Part shown: positions 1 to 12,000 of the stretch, piece after piece
How the letters are laid out: every line of letters starts with the position of its first letter
Position numbering within the stretch: the first letter of the stretch is position 1
Assembly (NCBI GenBank): GCA_035771175.1
Contig: CM069593.1
Coordinates: 2,164,461 to 2,228,460, forward strand
Reading direction: 5' to 3'
Length of the DNA: 64,000 bases
Source of the DNA: Paratinospora sagittata
Lineage: Eukaryota > Streptophyta > Magnoliopsida > Ranunculales > Menispermaceae
Position numbers and translations under genes: made by a program
The notes under the pieces: model-generated
Database searches by the model: none
The model's input: only the letters and a program-made list of their open reading frames with translations
Told to the model about the DNA's origin: nothing

Positions 1-3000
1 GGAGCAGTTCTTGAAGGAAATCTCAACAGAGACAAGCGATGGAGAATCACTTGAAATCTCAGGTGAAAATGAGCAGTCCATCTTCAGGCCATTTCCATTT
101 GTAGGATCCAAGAGTGTATAGGTTTTCGGTATAACTCCAGCACAAATATCCTTTGTTGAGATCCTTGCTAAAGACATGCTTGCGGGACTTTGTTTAGATG
201 AGCTCAGTTCCGACAACCCAGGCTCCCCATCCAACCACGATTCAAGTGCTCTCTTTGACATCAAATCTCCAAGGTCATCAGAAAGTGGGATATGACTATT
301 TTCCCCAGAACTACCATTATGCTTATTGTAAGTAGTACCAATATCAGAAAACTGAATTAGTGGACCAGCACCTTCATCAATTTCACTGGACGACCCTGTG
401 CCTTCATTCTCATGTGAAGTGCTACTAGAATATCCAGAACTATAACTGGAACCAGTTTCTCCATTCAAAGATCCAGATAATGAATCGGGACCATTTGTTC
501 CAGAAGAGTCAGTATCCATGATCTCCCCCTGCTTTGCTTTTATCCCCTGAACTGTCTTAATTTCCTGACCAATGTCAACGAAAGGTAGAATACCAGGCTT
601 GGGAAGAGGCTCATAACCTGGAGCTGAATGAAGGACTATCTGTGAAAGGGATCCAGGAAGGTAAACCCGGAAGTCAATTTGGACAAACATTGCTGATTTT
701 GCTTTTGCACCAAAAATGTTCTCCACAAGCATATGCTGTAAGTTCTTATATTGTGGTAGATATGGTGTTCCATCCTTCAATCCTTCAGAATTTATGTGGC
801 AAGACAAGATTTTGTCAAGCATTCGAGCTCGATCACGGATATCATAGTTCATATCGCATTTGGCAAGATGGAGAATATAGCTAAAAACCTTTTTGAGTGT
901 CAAATGGTCTTCTCCTGGCGCACTTAGCATGACCTGAAGAAAAGATCGGAGAATTCAGGAAACAATCCTACTAGATTACCCAAGTAAGAAGTAATGACAA
1001 TTAGAACTAATCGGCTAATATGTTGTCAACAAATAAAGGTGGAAAATTGGCACATTTAATAATTAAGAAGGTACAAAGGGAGAACAAACATAAAGAATGA
1101 GAAAGATGTAAAGATGTTACAATAGAACTTTAAAATTTGTAAGTTTTGCAACTCTATGGTCTATTTGGGGTGAGCGTAATCGGAGAATTTTCGAGGGGGC
1201 AAAGAAGGATTGGAGTTACATGTGAGAGGAATCTCTTCGGCTAGCTTCCACTTGGGCTGTGTGCTCTAAGTTTTCGGGTTGATTTTCCATGAAAGACTGC
1301 AGTAGGAACTGGGTTAGTTGTACGTAATGCATATGAGAGGTTCGGTGTTGTTTTAATGCTTTTAGAGTACCAGGGGTACTCCTAGTCCTAGCGTGCTTAC
1401 CTATGTATTTACTTTTGTAATCAGAAGCAATTCAACAAACTATGGCATTCACCTCCAATCAAAATTTCCAATCTAAAAAAGAGTCACAAATGGCTCAAAA
1501 GCAGACTAGCACAGGAAAAAAAATGCACACAAAAATGAGAAAGAAGGCCCGAATGTTGGCATAACAGTAAAGAATGCTCTATTGTGACCTGGAGGTCACA
1601 GGTTTAAATCTTGAAACAGCTCTGCAATATGGGGGTAATGCTACAGATATTGACCCATCCTTAGACTCCCAATAGAGAGAACCTTGTGCATTGCATACAC
1701 CTCTATTTAAATAAACATGAAAAAACCAATCACCCAATAAAGAACAAAAAAGCAACAGCAAAACTATGCATTGCATCCTTCTGCAGGCTAAGAGTGAAGA
1801 GAGTGAGGCATTGATTAGACAAGAATACCTTGACACAAGTACTAAGAATCTGATGTTTTGTTTCCAGTGCTTCAGAAGTGAAACACCGTGCAAGGTACTT
1901 AAGTATAGGAACTAACATTCTCGGAATTATATGCCCAACAGAGTTATACTCTCCAACTATCCAAATAATTATTGCACGAGCTGCTGCCACCTTAATTGAA
2001 TCCAGACTTCGAGCCAACTGAATAATCACCTGCAAAAATATGAACTAATAAAAGATCAAAAACAGAGAAATTTGAGAAATGTTTAGTAGCATACAATGAC
2101 AAAATGTTTCTCAACGACATCAACATCACAACAACGGTGCATATGTGTATTGTAAAAACTAGCATATCCTTAACAAGCAAATCAATCAGCAAAACTCACT
2201 GCAAGCAACATGCCAATGTCTGAGGATCAGTAATTCCACAAAGTGATAAGTATAATTTGACTAAGTTGAAGAGAAATCTTCCCAAGGTCGCGCATTCAGA
2301 GTTGTTTTGAAGGTGAAATCCAAGATTACCCATCATGCTTGGCATTGAAGTAGAAGTCTCGGCAACTCATTTTGCTAGTTTTTAAATCAGTTTTCTTCCT
2401 TTTTTCCTGACTTCTACTTTGAAGATCATTTATGAAAGTTCTTTCTAACCTACCATAGCTAACAAAGGTTTCAGTTTTTCTTCCTTTTCTCCTGACTTTT
2501 TTACTGAAATTTGTTTATGATCAGATACATGGTGGAACTTTTACGGCCCATAACTCCCAATCTCCAAAATCTAGCAATCAAATTGCTTAGCTTGACTTGC
2601 AATGGTTGTGAGAAAACTTGTGCATATTTGAACATGAGTTATGTTCTTATACTGACTTTAATCAAAAAAATTCATTTCTTTTTTCATATGTTATGTTATA
2701 TCATATTTTAAAAATGTTTTCAAATCATATGATTCTAATTATACTGAAGAGTTGTATGCCAAGGTAGATCATAAGGATTATTTAGATCAAGGTATAGAAG
2801 ATAAAGATGATAAAAATGCTTGAAGGAATTTGATGATAACAATGATTTGAATTCCTCTTTTGTACTTAAACTTATAGTTTTTTTTAAATGTGACTTTAAA
2901 TCATCGCTTTAAAAATCAATTAAGGTGTACGCATAGAGACGAAGCACCCAAAAGAAGCTTTGAGGTGCAGTAAGGCTTCACTTTTCCATTTTAAAATTTT

Positions 3001-6000
3001 TCCAAAAGAAATTAAGGATTATAGTTTTTCGACAATTATAACCAAATCTTTTAATTTTTTAAATGATTATTTTTCTTCCATTGGAGAGAAAATAAAGTTT
3101 TTTCTTCTCCTAAAGGGGAAAAAAAATAAAAATTAAAGAGTGAAAATTTTTCCTAAGTTCTAATAAAAAGACTCCCTACTATTATATATCTTTAAGTTTA
3201 TTGGCAGTAACATAAATTCTAACCTAACAATTTAAAAACTTTCAACAACTTATAGTGATTACAACTTGCATTACTAAATGATGAGAAGTGGATTATCTAA
3301 CAATAATACCTAATATTTTTGTTTCGTAGTATGCTTTTTTGGGAACTTGAAATTTAGAAAGTTTGACATGTGACATGTTAGTTCTTAATGATGTCAATAA
3401 CAATTAAAGCAATTAATATATTAAGACAAACCACTCAAGTTCTCAACGCAAATATAACCCTACTTCACATTTTGTTTCTTTTAGATTTTTCTTCATTAAC
3501 TATTAATATTTGATTAATTGACGAATGTAGAGTGTCTTTATCATTTTATGAAAAAAGGACTTTTATTGTGGAGCTTTTGAATATCTATACGGCACTATGA
3601 GTATGTGTATACATTATATGAATATAAATAAATTAATTAACCATATAGAAACCCGTAAATAAATATTCTTTTTTCATGCAGGCATGAAAAACTTCCTAGG
3701 CATCATCTTGACCCCTTGATAACACTAATAAACCATTGGCTCTTAAAGGCAATATTCCAGCACTCATTGCCTCATGCCCATTGCACTCCCCCAAAAAGCC
3801 TTCAAGGTTGATTATACAGATGCACAGCAATTAATATTACCACATAACCTCAGAAGGGCTGTGAAAGAAAATAACAAAATATCTAAATCTAATAAAGGTA
3901 GCATGTCCATTTCTCATATCAGTTTTCAGTTGTTATCCTGATGGTTCCAACTGAATCCAAATATGCTATAGTGTAAATAAAATACAAGAAGCACTGTTAA
4001 AAAAAACTGAAATTACCTTTTCATGACTAGCAGGATTGAGCTTTATGATTGCTTTGATGGACATAATTGCCTGAGCCAAAACACCCTCTTCCCCTTCCGT
4101 AAAGCCCAAATCATAATTCAAATACTCTGCAATTCAAAGTGTTAATTCAACAGAAAAACAAAAAGATTTATATTTTCAAACATCTTAAATTATTCTATCC
4201 ACATAAAAATCGTAGCAAACCTTGTCTAGTCAAAGACAAAAGCCCTTCCAAGCATGTACCAGCCACAGTGGGAAGTCTTTGCGCGCATAAGCCAATTGCA
4301 GCAACTGTATCAGCGACAAATCTCCTATCTGGATCTCTAATGTAATCCTAGCAACCCACTAAAAAATATGTATCAGTTCAAGGCATCATGAATTCCATGA
4401 AGATGGCAGAGGGTAAGAGACAGGAAAAAAGCAAGCAAGGAGCACAGACTACAGAATCTACAATAAATCCACCACAATGAAAAAAAATTCACTGTTAACC
4501 CACCAGAAACACCCCAAAAAAAAAAAACCTAAAAAGCAGTAGGCATATATTCGCATCCTTTTGAAAATCAACCTGCTAACTAATCAATCATATAAATATC
4601 TTGGGAAATATCTCCATAACGATTCTTAAAAAAGCCGCCAACACTACTTTTTGTGAGACCTCTCATTAGTTTTCTTAAAGATATTAAAAGATATACCAAA
4701 TTTCACACTGGAACATTGCTTTAAAGCATTATCCCTGGAAGTAGGATCAACTACGAACAGACCAACTTGTGCTACATACCATACTTGTTTGAAATTTTTC
4801 TAATTACTGTTTCTCTTTGAATTTTTTTAAAATGCTTTTGTCACTCCACAATTTTTCCTTCAAAAAGGAATTTCACATTATTTTAAAAATTACTAAGGTA
4901 GTGTTTAGTAATTCTATATCTAAAAAAATTAGTTCTACTTTAATAAGAGCTTATTTTAAACATTTTAATGAGTAATTAATGGTCCAACCTCTTGTTTTAA
5001 TTTTTTTTGAGAGACAAAGCGTTTGTTATTTAAATTCTCAACTTCTTACTATAAAGATATTTGATTTCTATTATCAAAATGCATTTATTTTATTTATATA
5101 TATTTTTTATACATAAGATTAATACTTATTTTTATATTGAATTATTCGTTTTTTATTTATTTAAATATATTTTGAATTTTAAAAAAATATAAAATATATT
5201 ATTTGATTACCTTTATAATACTAAATTTTTTTTATATTGAATAATCAAATTTTTATTTTTAAATATATTTTGAATTTTTAAAAAATATAAAATATATTAT
5301 GTGGTTACCTTTATAATACAAAAAATTTAAAAACATAAAAATTAGTTGTTATATTAGTATGATTATAGGCCCATATTTGGTCATGAAAAAATATTTTATA
5401 TTAATTATTTGGTGATAAAAAAATTATTCCATATGAACAAAATGTTGAGCAATAACGAAACAACATGTGACGTTGGGAACAAATAAGTTTAATAGAAATG
5501 TGCATGTCAATATGGATATGTGGTAAAACATTAAAAAATAGAATAGGAAACGAACATATTTGCAACATGGTAGGAGTAGCCCCAATTGAAAATAAAATGA
5601 AAGAAAACCAATTAAGGTGGTTTGGATCACATTCAATGAAGACCTTTAAATGCCCCAGTTAAAGAAGTGACCTATTAACAATCCATGATAACGATAGAGG
5701 TACAGGAATACCTAAAATAATATTGAAGAAATAATTCAAAAAAATATAATTACGAGTAATTTAAATGTCAATTTAACCCTTGATAGAGCAGAGTGGAAGA
5801 AGCAGATCCGTGTAGTCGACCCCATATAGTTGGAAAAAAGCTTAGTTGAGTTAAATAGAGTTAAGTTGAGTTGAGTTTCAAAATTATTCCATGTTGGTGA
5901 TTATACGCAAATTTGGTGAATAAATCATAAGTAGTTCAACCTCTACTACAAATAGAGAACGAACCTCTACAAGGAAAAAACATTTTTTTTTTGCTTTTTT

Positions 6001-9000
6001 ATTTTAAGATTTAACCTCTACACAATTTGTCAACTTCTATTTTATTTAGAGGTTATCAAATTATTACCAAACAGTTTAATTTTGCCAAACCTCTATTTTA
6101 ATTAGATTTTGAAGATATTAGAAATTAGAATTAGTGTTACAAAATGCTACCTAAATGAGATAAGGTGGTTCAATAACAAATATATATAGTTAGAATAGCA
6201 AACTTGACAAAATACTAATTCATACTAGGATTTGGATCTCACATAGTCAAGATAAAATAGCCTTTATAGTATCTCAGCATGATATATACACAATTATAAA
6301 GACTCTTTCCACATTTCATGTTCAATCAAATCAACAGATAACATGTGTTTTAACAAAAGGCAAACAGCACAAAAACAACAGGAAGATGATCACCTTTCTC
6401 ATATCTTAGTTCAAGTCACACAATACAGTCGCATATGTTCGCACAATTTTTTTTTATAGAAAAAGACATAATTAACAAGTGTAATTTAAAGTTTCAAGAA
6501 ATACTAATTATTGTGTTTGTGTGTGCCTGTGGACACATTATGTAGCATGGAAGAAATACTAACATAATAAAAAAAAAAATGGCACACAGTTCAAAGAAAA
6601 CCTCAGAAGAAACCAACTTGGAACGATTTCATAGGCTTAAAATCCCATTCATTCAGTGACATCTAGAAAAATCTGATAGATAGCAAGGTGCAATATGCTT
6701 ATGAGAGAAACAACCATTTTGATAAGCAGTACAGAATAGACCAAAAGAAGTACCTGGAACTCTTGAAAAATATATTGAATAGATGAATCTGTAGCAATCA
6801 TGGATAGTATATCAAGCTTTATAGATTTTATTTGGTATGAATCAGAAGAACATATGAAAAAATCTTCAAAGTGAGGTGAAAAAAGGTAAGGCATTGCCTT
6901 AGCAAAGACTTGAATGTTGCAGAGGACCTGCACAAGATAAGGAAAAAACAAACTTAGCCTCTCAATAGTAACCAAACACAGTATTATGAAATCCCTAAGC
7001 AGAAGTAAATGAAGTTTCATAAGAAGAAATTACCTAGACACTTAATATGTCTATCCATTAAGCCCTTAATTTTACAAATTCTTTTGTCCACATTAAAGAA
7101 GAAATGAAGTGTCATAAGAACATGAACTTATAGGATCATTTAATACCATCAAAATTTTGTAGCTTCTTTTTTAATTTTTATTATTGTGTAACTTGTCTAT
7201 CCATTCACTATCTTATATATGTTCATAACACTAGAGGATAGATATGGAGAGAAGCTTTAGAATCTAGAGGTTCCAAAACTAATCGAACTAAGATGTAACA
7301 AATGCCCAACATGGAGTTGTTACAGTTGGTAAAGAAGTGGCTATGAAACTCAAAGGTTGCAGGTTCAATTTTTGCCACCACCCTAGGGGGTGAGGAGGAT
7401 TAAAGGGTCAGGAATGGGCCTGATACCTCCCCGAGAGTGCAGTCTGGTGATGGAGATGGTTATACAACTAACTACTAACATTGTATCTTCTCAAAAAAAA
7501 AAAAAAGTAAAAGAAAAAGATGTAACACATGAAATGTAATTCAAGAATTTAGGCTCAATATTCTTCATTTGGGGGGGGGGAGTGGAGGAGGTGGAGAGAG
7601 ATGATGCAGTCATAGAATTGACGCAAGTTGTGTCAATCATGCTTCATAGAAAGAATAGATTGTTGGGCAATAAAGAAAAAATACATTAATAAATAAAATA
7701 TAACAAAAATGTGAATGTTAGGATAGATGCATTATAAAACATTAAAAGATAGAATCAGAAATTAATGCACTTAAAAAAGAGAGGAATATCCCCAATTGGA
7801 GATTAAATGATAAACAACCAACCAAGATGCTTTGGACACAAACAATGAAAACCATTAGATGTTCCTATCATGAAGGATGGGATACACAATATGTTATAAT
7901 ACTCCAAAGAACGCATCATGCAGTCAAATGTATTAGGATGTGTAATTGCAACATTTTTAGCAAGTCGCAAACTATATGCAACTATCTCACTTTCAGGAGG
8001 ATATAATGTCTCCATGTGTTAGACGTATCATTCAATATCTTTTTGTATAATATTTTCTTATTATAAACAACAAAATCAAATATTTACCCTTCTATTCTTT
8101 TGGAAAAATTAAAGTGGATACTTGAACAATGCTCCAGATTCTCCCATGCCTACTGGTTGGATATGTATTTGAAGGCATAAATATGAAGAAAGACACAAAA
8201 AGAATATTAAAATGGAACAATAAGGGACACAATGTAGCATATTGCAATGTCACACAACAAAAATTATTACAAGAAATTTGAAAATTGATCAAGTTCAACC
8301 TAAAACATGAAATCCTCCAAATTAGAACACAAACTTGAAGATGCCGGGGAACATTCTTCATGAATATAAACTCAAATAACTTACCACAAATTTTGAGGCA
8401 TGAAATGATCTCAGTAGAAACAGAAGTGGTTTAACAATTCTTTTGACTTGCTCCCTTGGTGCCATAATCCAGTGTACTCCAGCTGCTGCAAGTACAACTG
8501 CACTATTATGACTCCATAACAGAGGTGATGTACACTGCAGCAAAAGCTTCACATCATCGTTATTATTACTAGACGTGAAATTCGCAGAATCCAAACCAAA
8601 GGAATCTCTAGCCATATAACTTGACCTTGATATATATTCATCTGGCCCTTCTATATAACACCTGGACAGCAAAGTCGTAAAATGAGACGATTGGGCCCTG
8701 TCTTGCATATTGCCAAAATCATCTTTGGGCCCAATACAAGCATCTGCACCATCCTCTTCCGAATGGGAATCCTTAACAAAATGAGAAGAAAATATGGTGG
8801 AGTCGCCCACAAGTCCCCTTGCTATTACATATCTCAGAAGAATCCCAATCAAGATAATCTGACCCCATTCCTCCACATCTGGAAGAGTTTCGCATAGCCT
8901 TCTAAAGTTTCTGCCTATCAGTGATAGACTACTAGGACAAACAGAATTAAATGCAGCTGCTGCAGCTCCAACTACTCCAGGTGAATGGTCACTTAGCAAT

Positions 9001-12000
9001 ATACCAACAATCTGCATATCATTATCGCACTGTCTAGTAGTGGAAATAGAAACATATATCCATGCATGTGTGGATGTACATACACAACATGGTAAAAACA
9101 CGGATGAGTGGAAGTGGCACACATGCTTTAAAAATTGGCCGAATTTCGATGAATTTTTTCGGTTTTTTAACCATCGAAGTGGAAAGTGGATGTAAAATAA
9201 AAAAATGCAAAAATTCGCATAATAATTCGATAAACTTCGACAACTTCGACAAAAGTTTAGTTTTTCAATCAAAAAATGCAAAAATTCGACAAAAAATTCT
9301 ATGAAATTCGATAAAATTCAATAAAATTCAACAAAAATTCGATGAAATTGAACAAAGAAGTAAAAAAAAATATTACTTCATCAATAAAAAACAAAAAAAC
9401 ACCAATAAATATGTATTATTTTCAACTTCATCAACCAACATAGCAATATAAATTTTAAAAAATAATTTAATAAGCTAACAAAATAAGTAGTTTATGGGAT
9501 ATGCTTTACCAAAAAAAGAAGAAAATAAGCAAAATAAATAAATAAAATTGAAATAAGATAAAAAATTAAAAATAAATTAAAAGATTTTCTAAAGCCACCT
9601 TCTTTTAGTTAACTCTTATAAAACAAGATTAATAAACAACACATTCAAATAATAAACTAATAAATTAAGCATGATAGAATTCAAACTATATGGTCGAGAA
9701 GCAAGCCACCACAAAGTTAAATATCAAAATAAAGAAAACAAATTAAGACCAAAAGTCATCATTCAAATTCATCAACTCACTTGAAAAAATTGATTTTGTT
9801 AGGTCGCTTATTGGTATTTTTATGTATTAAAAGTGTCTATTTATATTAGTTTTTAGATTATACTACAATAAATTTAGATATTTAAGCATATATGTGAAAA
9901 TTCTCTAAACTTCTCTAATTTAGCGAATTTTTACAAGAATTCTCTATGTCGAATTGAACTTCTCCAAATTAATTCTGATTTTTGAAGGTTGAAGTTTAGG
10001 GCGAAATTGAAGTTTCGAACCTTGGTGGCACAAAGTGCTAGATTAAAGGATGGATGAAATTATACTCCTCAAACCTTGTTGTCATTAATCATTATGTAAC
10101 GACCTACATTCACATATGATGTTAGGATGACGTAGAATGCGCAACTCTAGATGCTTGTGTATGTATTTGATGTGTATAATACTCGTATTTTGTGTATACG
10201 GAGTATTTATGTGTATTTTCATGTTTACTATGTTATTTGTGTGTATGAGTAAATGAAAATACACTTAAGTATGTAAAATTCTATTTTTGGGTAGCAAAAG
10301 TGCACTCCTTAAGGGGAGAAGCGCGCTCCTTACGTGAAACTAAAATCTGGGATTTTCAGGGAATTGGAGAAGCGCGTTCCTTAAGGGAGAAGCGCAGTCC
10401 TCTGAATCAGACCGAGGGTTGGTTTTCTCAAAAAGAGCTAAGAAGCGCATTCCCTCTAGGGAGAAGCACGCTTCTCACGTTTTGGGCAGTTTTTTTTAAA
10501 ACATGCAAAGGTGGGCCCAACGCATGTATAAAAGTAAAATCACTCTCTTGCTCACTTCTACTCGTCATTTCCAGCTTGAAAAGAGAGAGAAGAGAGAAGA
10601 AGAGGAAAATTGAGGGATTTGGTGATTTGGGAGCTAGGGTTGGTGAATTTTGCTTCCAAGGTAAAGTTTCTAACTCATTTCTTCCATAATTTTGCTTCTT
10701 GTTGTGATTTCTAGCTTGAGGATGTAAATTGGATAACATGCATGTGTTTAATTTGAGGGTAAAGTTAGGATTTCGAGATTTCAAACCCTAAGCTAGCAAT
10801 CTTAGCTTGGATTCCATTAATTAGAGTGTTTATACATGCTTCGATGGTGATTTTCCATTAAATTAATGAACTTCGCTTATTAAATTGGAATTTAGCATGT
10901 ATGTAGGTTTTGATGAAATTTCTTGTGATTTTGATGTGTAATTGGCATGCACATGAGCTATTTTAATGAAAATGGCATGCTTAGATGAATTATGGTGCCA
11001 ATTGAATAATTCTCACAGTATGACATGGTGATTAATTCAATTGACCATAAAGGTCATTTGTTGAGATTTATCCAATTTGGGGCTTTTGAGGCAATTGGAT
11101 TGAATTTGGTTAATTGTGAAAATTGTGTTGAGAGCTTAATTCTAGGATTTATGAAAATTGTGTAATTAGGCTTGTATGGCTTGACTTTGATCAATTTGTT
11201 GTAAATTTGATTCATTTCAGGTCATTGTGAATTGATTGGCCAATTTGTGGGCATTTGGCTTGGGTAAATTGGCTTGTGGTTGGTTGTGAGTATTCCTCAC
11301 TTTACTTCTCCATTTATGACATTATATTTATATGAAATGAAATTGTTGAATGGTATGCATCCTATTGTATATGTGCATTGTATTTGTGATCATGAGAATG
11401 GATTTTCATACATTGCATTGTTTGGGTTTGGATTGAATACTCGAAGCATGATGGTTTTCTTATTACTTGTTCTTTGGGGAATAGTGCCGCAGGAGTACTT
11501 GTATTGGTACTCCACGGTGGGAATTTTCCGGTCTACTAAGGAATTTAAGGGTAGGAGAACTAGTGTTTGGGTAATGAATTGACTTGTACCCTATAGCGCA
11601 ATGGGAGAAGTTTAGGCAATATTATCCTGATGTGACCTCGTGGAGGCGTCTGCATATTTTTAATAAATGATGCACAAAATCTTTATGATTAGTTAGGAGC
11701 ATGTACAATATGTTTTCATTGATGCATTTGTTTTATAAATGTGATTTCAATGGCTTACATGTTTTATATAAATGCATATGTGGAGATTTTGTGAGAGATA
11801 TTCATTGAGCTAGTTGAACTCACCCCTTTTCCCCTATTTTTCTCAGGTTCAAATCCGAAAGGAAAAGGCAAGGCTTAATCGTCTACGAGTGGCCTTCCTC
11901 TTCTACTTTTGAATGTAGGTTTGGCGGGAACTTAGGTACAGTTTTGATTATTTTGTTCTTTTGGAACTTGTATATAACTATCACAGTAGATATGTATATA

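Noticed and set aside
8682..8897. Plus-strand frame of 71 codons
   Set aside because: It is the antisense shadow of a well-supported AP3B exon (8385-9011).
10300..10784. Frames of 129 and 118 codons on opposite strands
   Set aside because: They lie inside the LTR-like block and overlap each other; low-complexity translation without a recognisable domain.
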